Below are positions 1-5,886 of a stretch of DNA of 5,886 nucleotides, in pieces. Within the stretch, counting starts at the first letter, position 1. Each line of letters opens with the position of its first letter. The translations under genes and the position numbers were made by a program. The stretch covers positions 1 through 5,886 of the forward strand of contig WQXW01000127.1 in assembly GCA_009781575.1 (NCBI GenBank). The letters run 5' to 3'. The stretch is from Solirubrobacterales bacterium (lineage in GTDB: Bacteria > Actinomycetota > Thermoleophilia > Solirubrobacterales > Solirubrobacteraceae). The notes under the pieces were generated by a model, which did not search any database, was not told the origin of the DNA, and saw only the letters and a program-made list of their open reading frames with translations.

Positions 1-2179
1 CCCCGTCGAGCGTGCCAGTCAGGCCCGGAGGCATGTGCAGCACGATCGATTGAAGGTTCTGGTTCCCGTCCTGGCGGGACATCGTCATCGTGAACGGCGA
101 GAAGCCGCCGGCCTGGTTGGAAGTACTGCCCGCGGTGAGGGAGGGTTGGAAGGGCAGGCTCGCGCCCGGGCAGGGGGAGCCGTTCGAGCCGCTTTCGATC
201 TGAAAGCTCGAGGAGGAGGGCACCGTTGCGTTGCCCGACCACGGCGTAAACGAGGCCTGGGTGGTGTAGGTGCCGCAGTGGGCCGGCGTCGCCAGTGGCG
301 CGCGTTCGCCGCCGAAGAAGTGCAGTTCGGCGTCTTCGAAGGGCAGCTCAGGGGTGTTGTCGAACGTCGCGCTGACCTGCCCGGTCGTATGGTTCAGCGA
401 CACTTGGCCCGGCAACTTCACGAGCGTGCCCGAGACCGGGTCTTCGGCGACGATGTACATCGCCACCAGGCTGCCGAATGGGTTTTCGTTCTGGGCGGCA
501 AGGTACACCGCGCCTTCCAAGGGGTTGGGCAAGAGCGGCGTCTTGATCTTGACCGTGCCGATCTTCGACGCATTGGGGCAGAACGGTTGGGGCAGCCCGC
601 CGGTGAAGAGGTCAGTGCCGCCCTGTTCCACGCCGATAAAGCCTACCTGAGACTCCCCGCAGGCTTCCAACCCGTCCGCGCCTGAGGGGTTCAGGCCGAC
701 CCCTTCCGGCAGCGCGACCGTTATGTCCTTGACCGCCGACTCGGCCAGTGCTTCGGCGTTCAACGCGGCTGTCTGCGGGACGTGCACGTCGGTCGTGAGC
801 CCCGTCGAGGTGCTGGCATCGGGAACGTCTGGGCTCACGGCGATCGACGGGACAAACTGCAGGTGGTTGCAGCCGTCGAGCGCGTCCAGTTCGTATTCGC
901 GGAACAGCGGCGCCTGCATCGGTTCTGTGGGGTGCGGTTCCGCCCACGAGTCGGCCTGCATGGTCGCGCGCATCGGCCCGGTGCACGCGGTCGGCAGCGA
1001 CAGTAGCGGCGGCGGCTGGTTCTCCCCCAGGTGGGTGCACGTGGGCAGCCCTTCCACGCAGTTCCAACCGCGCGCGGCGTCGTGGCGCGGGTCGCCGGGA
1101 ACCCCCCAGAAAGTCACCTTGCTGGCGAAGAACCCGGCGACCTCGGTGATGTTGCTCACCTTCACCGTGACGCCGTAGTCGCTGCCCGTGCGCACGGACG
1201 TGTCGAGGGTGACGTGGGCGCCGACGACTTCGAAGCCGAAGCGCGCCGGCTCCCCTCTCAACGGTACGAGGTTGAACAGCGGCACTGTGTGCACACCGAC
1301 GCCGTCCGAGGCGTTGAAGTTGATCGTCGCTGCTCCGATCGCAGTCTGGGCCGCGCATTCGTCGTGTTCGGTTCCTTCTTCCTGGTGTGTGAACTGTGCA
1401 TCTGTGCACTGCGGGAAGGGCGTGGGGTTGCCGATCAACCCCGGCGGCAGCTGCACCGTCACATCCTTGGCGAGCGCGGCGGTCTCCTGTTGTCCGGGGC
1501 TGGCCGCGACTTCGCTCGTGTTGAACGCGAGGACGTTCGTCAGCTGGAACGGGTGTGCGCCCGCCTGCGTAGCAACGCGGCCCCCTTCTTCTTCGGGCAC
1601 CAGCTCGAAGTTTTCGATGCCGAAGCCGGCTTCTTCGCCGACGGCGATTGCTCGGGAGAGCGTTTTACCGGCTCCGTCGCCGCCGGAGATCGAGACGATG
1701 TTCTGTTCGCCGTCGGTCGCGGTCGAAGCGATCCTGACCGCGATCCGCGCTTCGAGCTGTTCGTAGGGAGGCAGCGTTGTGTCCAGTTTTTCTTCGCCGA
1801 ACCTGCACACGACCTCGTGCGCCGAGGGTGCCGCGCACGCCACCGGACCGCGACTGAACTTCCCTCCGGCCGCTTCGCCCGCCAGGCTTTCTCTCTGCGG
1901 TTTGCCTTTCGTGTCGAGCACTTCCAGGCCGGCAGGCAGAGTGTCGTCGAGCGTAACGGGGCTGGAGATCGCGTTGGCGCTCGCGTAGCCCAGGTTCTGG
2001 GCCGTCACGATTACCTTGCCGGTGCCGCCGGGGGGCAGGTTCGCCGGCCATGAGCCCGACGTCAGACCCCACCACACCGAGCTCGCCTGCGCCGGCTGGG
2101 CTGCGACCAGCGGCAACGCCAGCGAGGCGCCCACGCACGCCACGAGCAGCGCTCGTCCAGCGGCGCGAGCCAGCCTCAT
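1..2179 (-). CDS. Secreted protein with signal peptide, DUF11-like domain and repeated 'LPPG' modules (C-terminus missing)
   Basis: ATG at 2179-2177 opens a frame that runs 726 codons to the left edge without a stop. The start is supported by an AGGGG ribosome-binding site six bases upstream and by an immediate Sec-type signal peptide (RLARAAGR, then a hydrophobic stretch, then AQA before SSVWWG; predicted cleavage after residue 32). Residues about 49-90 resemble DUF11/CARDB-type beta domains, ending in 'LDDTLPAGLEVLD'. After that, a module recurs with the motif 'KD(V/I)TVxLPxG' (about 238 and 483, degenerate at about 709). The first two copies are followed by a Cys-containing segment with an '(T/S)xIG' signature and a long beta-rich stretch (FNLVPLRGEPARFGF at about 302-316; GGERAPLATPAHCGTYTT at about 623-640). 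Cysteines are frequent, consistent with an exported, disulfide-bonded protein. Similar large proteins of unknown function occur, to my recollection, in Solirubrobacterales. The ending lies outside the window, so any anchor cannot be seen. A structural or adhesive role is inferred only from the lack of catalytic motifs and the beta-rich repeats. Confidence 0.92.
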   Translation of the reverse strand, partial: MRLARAAGRALLVACVGASLALPLVAAQPAQASSVWWGLTSGSWPANLPPGGTGKVIVTAQNLGYASANAISSPVTLDDTLPAGLEVLDTKGKPQRESLAGEAAGGKFSRGPVACAAPSAHEVVCRFGEEKLDTTLPPYEQLEARIAVRIASTATDGEQNIVSISGGDGAGKTLSRAIAVGEEAGFGIENFELVPEEEGGRVATQAGAHPFQLTNVLAFNTSEVAASPGQQETAALAKDVTVQLPPGLIGNPTPFPQCTDAQFTHQEEGTEHDECAAQTAIGAATINFNASDGVGVHTVPLFNLVPLRGEPARFGFEVVGAHVTLDTSVRTGSDYGVTVKVSNITEVAGFFASKVTFWGVPGDPRHDAARGWNCVEGLPTCTHLGENQPPPLLSLPTACTGPMRATMQADSWAEPHPTEPMQAPLFREYELDALDGCNHLQFVPSIAVSPDVPDASTSTGLTTDVHVPQTAALNAEALAESAVKDITVALPEGVGLNPSGADGLEACGESQVGFIGVEQGGTDLFTGGLPQPFCPNASKIGTVKIKTPLLPNPLEGAVYLAAQNENPFGSLVAMYIVAEDPVSGTLVKLPGQVSLNHTTGQVSATFDNTPELPFEDAELHFFGGERAPLATPAHCGTYTTQASFTPWSGNATVPSSSSFQIESGSNGSPCPGASLPFQPSLTAGSTSNQAGGFSPFTMTMSRQDGNQNLQSIVLHMPPGLTGTLDG
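2..1468 (-). repeat. Repeated 'LPPG' modules in the downstream protein
   Basis: The module starts at three places: KDVTVQLPPGLIGNPTPFPQC (near 1468-1391, written here in part), KDITVALPEGVGLNP (near 733-647) and SIVLHMPPGLTGTLDG (near 55-2, cut by the edge). The first two are followed by matching segments, CAAQTAIGAATI and CPNASKIGTVKI. Copies one and three are preceded by similar leads (QAGAHPFQLTN and QAGGFSPFTMTM). The copies are diverged at the DNA level, which points to old internal duplication rather than recent expansion. Confidence 0.65.
2084..2179 (-). other. Sec signal peptide of the downstream protein
   Basis: The first 32 residues have a basic n-region (three Arg in the first nine residues), a hydrophobic core (ALLVACVGASLALPLVAA) and a small-residue AQA cleavage site before SSVWW. 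There is no twin-arginine pair, and the one Cys in the core (position 15) lacks a lipobox with the expected spacing, so a Sec/signal peptidase I substrate fits better than a lipoprotein. It fixes the start codon and shows that the protein is exported. Confidence 0.85.
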
Positions 2180-2190
2180 CTCGCACCCCT
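2176..2190 (-). promoter_or_regulatory. Ribosome-binding site and ATGA stop/start overlap coupling the two genes
   Basis: On the minus strand AGGGG (2190-2186) lies six bases before ATG (2179-2177), and the TGA of the upstream gene is at 2178-2176, so the two codons share ATGA. The ribosome-binding site is inside the last codons (Lys-Arg-Gly-Ala-Arg) of the upstream gene. This layout normally means translational coupling by ribosome re-initiation, so the second protein is probably made in proportion to the first. No separate promoter is apparent. Confidence 0.85.
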
Positions 2191-5100
2191 TTTTGCTCGC
2201 TTCCGGGTGGACGTCGCGGATCCGTACCTCCTGCGGGTGTCGCGTTCGCAAGCCGCACGCTTGCGCTTGGCCAGGTCGTGCCGCCGGCACGACGTCAGCC
2301 CCCGCCCGAGCAGCTGCCTGCGCGTGAGAGGCTTCGCCTTCGCGGTGGACGTCACAGCTTGCGGTTTGAAGTTGCCAGCGCCCCTGAACGTCTGGGTGGT
2401 TGGCGCACCGAAGGTTTCCGGCTGACTCGCCGGCGCCGCCCGGCAGGCGTCGGCTGTGATGCATAGCGAAGGGGCCGTCCCTGACGCAAGCTGGCACGGC
2501 GAGGAGCCGGTGCATTCGTGCGCGTCGTAAACGTCCAGGGCGGTGTCCGTATCCTGCGACACCAGTTTTTCGGTCGTCAGGAAGAACACGTCGCTGCCGT
2601 TTTCGCTGGCGTCGAGGAACGCTGATTCGCCCTGCGCGACCCCGGAGGAGATCAGTCCGACGCACCCGCCGGAGCGCGCGCTGAATGTGGAGGCGTTGAC
2701 GGCGCAGTTCCCCACCCCGGGCGGCTCGTACTCGTATACGTCCTCGTTGCCGTTGATGTCCTGCGGGGCGAGCGCGTCGCTGCTGTCGAAGAACAGGCGG
2801 CCGCTGTCGGAGAGGTAGCGCGACTGGTAGAGGCTTTCACTGAGGCTGTAGGGCGTCCAACCGGGTATGTTCGCAGCCAGCCATTGATTTTCGGGCCACA
2901 TACGGTCGCCGCCGGCGAGCCGGCCGTTGAGCTTGGCGTATTCCACGCCCGATGGGCGTGCGCCGGTCGGGTTGCATGACGCGCATACGAGCCTGCCCGT
3001 GGGCGCGTCGTAGACGTACACCTCCTCATCCGGCACTCCGCTGGCAGCATCACGATTATCGTACCCGGTCAGCGCGCGCTGGGACATGAACGCCAACCAC
3101 GCGCCGTCGGGCGAGACCCGGGATGTCAGCTTTGCCAGATTGCCCCGCCAGTCGCGTTCGTCTTCGCTCGCGAGGGTCACGATGAACGTGCGGTTCCACT
3201 GACCACGTTCGCCGTCGTAGCGCTCGACGTAGAGGTTCTCGCCGCTGGGCGCGGCCGTTTCACCCGCGGCGTTCGCACTTTCGGTCAGCTCGCCGTGGGC
3301 CACGAAGTACACGTATTCACCGTTGGCGCTCGCACCGATGACGCCCTGGACTTCGGCCGGCCCGGCTGAGCCGGCGAGCTTCGCTGTCAGGTCGTGCAGT
3401 TCGCACTTCGGCTTCGTTGCGCCGGCTGTCGCCACGACGACGATTTCACACTCGTACAGGTCGGCCTTGGGATTGTTCGTAATCCCATTGGCCGACGAGT
3501 GGGAGGTCAGGCGCTGCTCGTCAGTGAAGAAGACCTTGGTGCCTTCCCTGTTGGCGGCCTGGAAGGATGGTTTACCTTCACCCGGTTCCGGCGCACCCTG
3601 GACAGCGTCCAGCTGCACGGTTTCGTGCGTAGTGGTTTCGCGCATGTAGAGGTGTCCCTGGGCCGAGAAGAAAACCCGAGAGCCGTTGGTGGAGACCGCG
3701 TCACGTGTGGCCCCGGTCCTCCCGAGCTGAGGATCGGTGGCCGGTCGACCCCCTTCTTCGGAAGGAAGCTGACTGACGAGCGCCAGCCTGTCCGTGCAGG
3801 GCGCGCCCGCGGACCACTCATACAAACCGCCGGCAGGGGCAGATTCGGCGGTCAGCGCGATCGAGGACTTGAGCACGGCATGGCTCGCGTCCGGGCTCGA
3901 GCCCACGAAGTTCGCGTCCCCGAACGGGACGTTATCGCTGCCTCCGAATTCCGTGCCTTCTGGCACATCGCCGCATTCGGCGGCGCCCGTGACAAGCGGC
4001 TCGTAACAGCTCGTGGGTTCGGCGGTGCAGGTCGCATCGTGGCGCAAATACGGGGTGCGGTCGGTCGCTTCGGGAGAGGCCTCGTATACGCGTTCGCTTT
4101 CCGGGGGCGAGAACGGCCCGAGCGGTTCCACCATGCCAGAGCTGAGATCTTCGGAGAAGAAGCGATATTCATCCCCGTTGCCTGGGTGGAGCCCGACGGG
4201 AGCGATATGTGGTGTGGCGATATCGAGCGCAGACCAGCCGTCTGGGCCCCGTGTTGCGAGTAACTGCACACTGTCGTCGTATCCCTGCGGCTTGGGTTCC
4301 GTCGGAGCGGTGGCGAGAAACGTGAACGCCTCCCCGCTCGCGGCGGCCTGCGACACCCCCGATTCACCGATTCCCGCAATCGTAGCTCCGTGCTTGTCCG
4401 GCGGAGACACCAATTCCCAGGTGCGCCCGTCCGGCAGCGTCAGCGAGCCGCCGGGCGGCTGCGTCACGAACGTCTGGTCGGGGCCATCGAATTCTTCGAT
4501 CTTGCCGCCTTCGATTTCGTCAGTCGCCACGACGCGGTAGTGATACGTGGTGTCAGCTGCTAGCCCTTGCGCCTGCTGTTCGACTTCCACGTCTTCTTCG
4601 CCCCCGCCGATCGCCGCGTTCGCGAGCGGCGCGCGGCTGCCGTGCGGACCTTCGGCTTCCATGTATTCGCGCGTGTCGTATTCGAAGTAGTACGAGGTCG
4701 CGACCTCGTCGGGGTTTACCCTGGCCTCCAGCCTGGCACTCGACGCGGAGATTTCCAGGACTGACTCTTCGCTCAGACCCGGGCCCGGCGTGTGGAAGGT
4801 TCGGTCTTCGCTCGGCTCACCCGGATTCGTGCCGTTCTTGTTCGTCGCCTCCAGGCGATAGTAGTAGGTCGTATCGGGTGCCAGTTTGGCTAGCGTCGTG
4901 GTCTCCGCCGCCGCGGTTTCGCCGTTCGGGACGACACCGGGGCACGGAGTGGAGTCTTCGAGCGCTGGGGACCTCCCCCACGCGACTGTGCAGGTGGCTT
5001 GGCCTTCGTTCAGCGGGTTGACCGTACCGCTCACTTCCACGCTCCAGGTGTGTGTCGCGGATTCGATCTTCGGGCTCGACGCCGATCCCACGGTCACGTC

Positions 5101-5886
5101 TGGTACCACGACGTCAGGACCAAACACGTCGACGACCCCATCCCGTTCGCCGCTGTCGAACACGCCCACGAACACGCGGTGGGAAACCGGATCGACCGCC
5201 AGCCCACGGGGCCCAAGGGTCTCACCGGACCATTGTTGTTCGGGCGTTTCCGCGCCCGCAATCTGGCCGCGTAGCGCGAGTTCGGGGCCGTACTCGTAAA
5301 TAGCGGAGCTCGTCGCCGCGTAGATCTCGCCAGTGCCGCCGTCGACCGCCAGGTTTTGGATTGCTTCGGAGCCGCCGGGCAATGCCAATCGACCCTTGAA
5401 TACATACGTGTCAGTGCCCTCGGGTTCGAAGACGTCGACCCTCGATCCACCATCCTCGACCACCACATCTCCGTTCAACCCCGACACCGCCACCTTTTCG
5501 GGTTGCGAGAAAGGTTCGCTCGGCGCGGTCCCAGTCAGACTCGTGACATATTCATCGCCACCTCCCGCTCTGGGCTTGAAGACGTCAACGGCATTTGCGC
5601 CCGTACCGAAATCGGTGACGAATACGTCGCCGCTGGCCCAATCCGTCGCCGTGTCGACCGCCACGTCGCGTACGCTCGAGAACGAGCCGCTCGGGGTGCC
5701 GGTCCATTCCTGCTGCAGGCTCGCGCATTCCAACGTCCCACACAGGCCAACGCCGAAGACGTCCACCTTCGCTGGGTCGCCAACCGCCAGGTACAGCTCG
5801 GTTTCGCCGGTCGCAGAGTCGAATGATACGCCGCTGCCGGCGCCGTTCAGGCTGGACAGCTGCGGCAACTGGGAGGCGAACTGATA
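2176..5886 (-). CDS. Large exported NHL-repeat / fibronectin-III-like / WD40-PD40-like protein with basic C-terminal tail (N-terminus missing)
   Basis: The frame is open from the right edge to a TGA at 2178-2176, giving 1236 residues. The first in-frame start-like codon (TTG at 5868) is probably not the real start, because coding continues upstream to the edge and no signal peptide follows it. Counting from the edge, residues about 26-255 hold repeats of the type 'LAVDxxTGEIYAA...VDVF', typical of NHL-like propellers. Residues about 264-367 and 375-476 are two fibronectin-III-like domains, each with a 'VNP' strand and an 'L(A)xDTTYxYRxxAT' strand. PDGRTWELVSPPDKHG (about 485-500) opens the C-terminal half. 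Seven blade-like repeats of the form 'SxDGxxxxFxSxxxL...DVYxY' span about 662-1124, with a CxxC at 968-971. A Lys/Arg-rich tail ends the protein. No catalytic motif is visible. Known relatives, as I recall them, are uncharacterised secreted proteins of Thermoleophilia. A cell-surface binding or structural role is inference. The downstream gene starts inside its stop codon. Confidence 0.93.
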   Translation of the reverse strand, partial: YQFASQLPQLSSLNGAGSGVSFDSATGETELYLAVGDPAKVDVFGVGLCGTLECASLQQEWTGTPSGSFSSVRDVAVDTATDWASGDVFVTDFGTGANAVDVFKPRAGGGDEYVTSLTGTAPSEPFSQPEKVAVSGLNGDVVVEDGGSRVDVFEPEGTDTYVFKGRLALPGGSEAIQNLAVDGGTGEIYAATSSAIYEYGPELALRGQIAGAETPEQQWSGETLGPRGLAVDPVSHRVFVGVFDSGERDGVVDVFGPDVVVPDVTVGSASSPKIESATHTWSVEVSGTVNPLNEGQATCTVAWGRSPALEDSTPCPGVVPNGETAAAETTTLAKLAPDTTYYYRLEATNKNGTNPGEPSEDRTFHTPGPGLSEESVLEISASSARLEARVNPDEVATSYYFEYDTREYMEAEGPHGSRAPLANAAIGGGEEDVEVEQQAQGLAADTTYHYRVVATDEIEGGKIEEFDGPDQTFVTQPPGGSLTLPDGRTWELVSPPDKHGATIAGIGESGVSQAAASGEAFTFLATAPTEPKPQGYDDSVQLLATRGPDGWSALDIATPHIAPVGLHPGNGDEYRFFSEDLSSGMVEPLGPFSPPESERVYEASPEATDRTPYLRHDATCTAEPTSCYEPLVTGAAECGDVPEGTEFGGSDNVPFGDANFVGSSPDASHAVLKSSIALTAESAPAGGLYEWSAGAPCTDRLALVSQLPSEEGGRPATDPQLGRTGATRDAVSTNGSRVFFSAQGHLYMRETTTHETVQLDAVQGAPEPGEGKPSFQAANREGTKVFFTDEQRLTSHSSANGITNNPKADLYECEIVVVATAGATKPKCELHDLTAKLAGSAGPAEVQGVIGASANGEYVYFVAHGELTESANAAGETAAPSGENLYVERYDGERGQWNRTFIVTLASEDERDWRGNLAKLTSRVSPDGAWLAFMSQRALTGYDNRDAASGVPDEEVYVYDAPTGRLVCASCNPTGARPSGVEYAKLNGRLAGGDRMWPENQWLAANIPGWTPYSLSESLYQSRYLSDSGRLFFDSSDALAPQDINGNEDVYEYEPPGVGNCAVNASTFSARSGGCVGLISSGVAQGESAFLDASENGSDVFFLTTEKLVSQDTDTALDVYDAHECTGSSPCQLASGTAPSLCITADACRAAPASQPETFGAPTTQTFRGAGNFKPQAVTSTAKAKPLTRRQLLGRGLTSCRRHDLAKRKRAACERDTRRRYGSATSTRKRAKRGAR
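2221..2328 (-). other. Basic two-cysteine C-terminal tail motif
   Basis: After a Pro/Ala/Thr-rich linker the upstream protein ends in a segment that starts LTRRQLLGRGLTSC and closes RAACERDTRRRYG. Two cysteines are separated by twelve residues (codons 2289-2287 and 2250-2248), and the segment is dense in Arg and Lys. As I recall, similar 'LTRAQKL..AL.AC...K..RA.C...A...YG' tails end many large secreted proteins of Thermoleophilia. There is no LPXTG sortase motif or C-terminal membrane segment, so it may act as an electrostatic or disulfide-stapled helical surface anchor; that role is inference. Confidence 0.6.
2515..3903 (-). repeat. Seven WD40/PD40-like blade repeats
   Basis: Seven imperfect repeats start near 3903, 3696, 3555, 3333, 3117, 2814 and 2613. 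Each begins with a turn such as SPDG, STNG, SANG, SDSG or SENG, followed by a hydrophobic strand (VFF, VYF, LAF, LFF). Six of the seven then have an '(A/R/E/H)L' step and end in an aromatic strand such as DLYECE, VYVYDA, DVYEYE or DVYDAH. The last three have Asp/Asn-rich loops (YDNRD, QDINGNED, QDTDTALD). The count of seven fits one propeller, but spacing is uneven, and blade-like stretches before the first repeat could add more. Confidence 0.7.
4459..5097 (-). repeat. Two tandem fibronectin-III-like domains
   Basis: Two domains of about 100 residues follow the first propeller. Domain 1 (5097-4789) has 'SGTVNPLNEGQATCTVAWG' and 'LAPDTTYYYRLEATNKNGTN'. Domain 2 (4770-4459) has 'EARVNPDEVATSYYFEYDTR' and 'LAADTTYHYRVVATDEIEGG'. 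The 'DTTYxYRxxAT' strand is the classic F-strand signature of bacterial Fn3-like domains. Domain 1 has a Cys pair (edge-numbered 299 and 315) that could form a disulfide. They probably act as spacers between the two propeller regions. Confidence 0.8.
5122..5811 (-). repeat. NHL-like propeller repeats in the upstream protein
   Basis: Five imperfect protein repeats are visible in the N-terminal part: TGETELYLAVGDPAKVDVF, then RDVAVDT..SGDVFVTD..AVDVF, EKVAVSGLNGDVVVED..RVDVF, QNLAVDGGTGEIYAATSSAI and RGLAVDP..HRVFVGVF..VVDVF. The pattern 'lAVD..tG.iYv.d....VdVF' matches the blade pattern of NHL/SMP-30-like propellers. The set is probably incomplete because the protein continues beyond the right edge. 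NHL-type propellers usually bind proteins, glycans or nucleic acids; the ligand here is unknown. Confidence 0.75.

Noticed and set aside
612..1409. Minus-strand 265-residue frame
   Set aside because: It overlaps the downstream gene in another frame, is very Arg-rich and starts within coherent coding sequence.
1031..2053. 340-residue open frame on the plus strand
   Set aside because: It lies wholly antisense to the downstream gene. Its translation is Arg-rich and low in recognisable motifs, whereas the minus-strand reading gives a signal peptide and coherent beta-domain motifs. High G+C makes such long antisense frames common.
1665..2258. Minus-strand 197-residue frame across the gene junction
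   Set aside because: It is an alternative frame of the real genes with an Arg-rich shadow composition; the frame beginning at 2179 has the signal peptide and ribosome-binding site.
2176..2260. Terminator or promoter between the two genes
   Set aside because: The genes overlap and the upstream bases code for the basic tail. I see no hairpin with a T-run or convincing -10/-35 pair.
3394..4263. 289-residue open frame on the plus strand
   Set aside because: It is antisense to the propeller region of the upstream gene and is Arg/Gly-rich with no motif. It is an expected by-product of the codon bias.
5866..5868. TTG as the start codon of the upstream gene
   Set aside because: The same frame stays open to the right edge (Tyr-Gln-Phe-Ala-Ser-Gln before it), no signal peptide follows, and the repeat region begins almost at once. 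The true start is more likely outside the window.
1..5886. CRISPR array, tRNA, insertion sequence or attachment site
   Set aside because: No regularly spaced DNA repeats, cloverleaf-like sequence, transposase or terminal inverted repeat was seen; both frames are continuous throughout.

Overview
The window is fully coding on the minus strand. It holds two large genes, both cut by the window edges, that overlap by four bases (ATGA). High G+C content, strong third-position G/C preference and the protein types point to a high-GC actinobacterium. The best guess is the class Thermoleophilia (order Solirubrobacterales or relatives), whose genomes carry many large secreted proteins built from NHL-like repeats, fibronectin-III-like domains and a WD40/PD40-like C-terminal half. 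This placement comes from memory of protein architecture; no marker gene is present.

Reading along the minus strand, the first gene (5886 down to 2176, N-terminus missing) encodes at least 1236 residues. In order they form NHL-like propeller repeats, two fibronectin-III-like domains, a signature segment of the type PDGRTWELVSPPDKHG, a second propeller-like region with seven recognisable blades, and a very basic C-terminal tail with two cysteines. The second gene (2179 down past position 1, C-terminus missing) starts inside the stop codon of the first. It has a clear Sec signal peptide, a DUF11-like beta domain and a repeated module marked by an 'LPPG' motif. No catalytic domain is recognisable in either protein.

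The pair looks like a translationally coupled unit for two exported structural or binding proteins, plausibly displayed on the cell surface or released together. Their biological role is unknown. There is no intergenic space, RNA gene, mobile element, CRISPR array or terminator. The promoter must lie beyond the right edge and the operon end beyond the left edge. Several long open frames on the plus strand are antisense shadows of these two genes.
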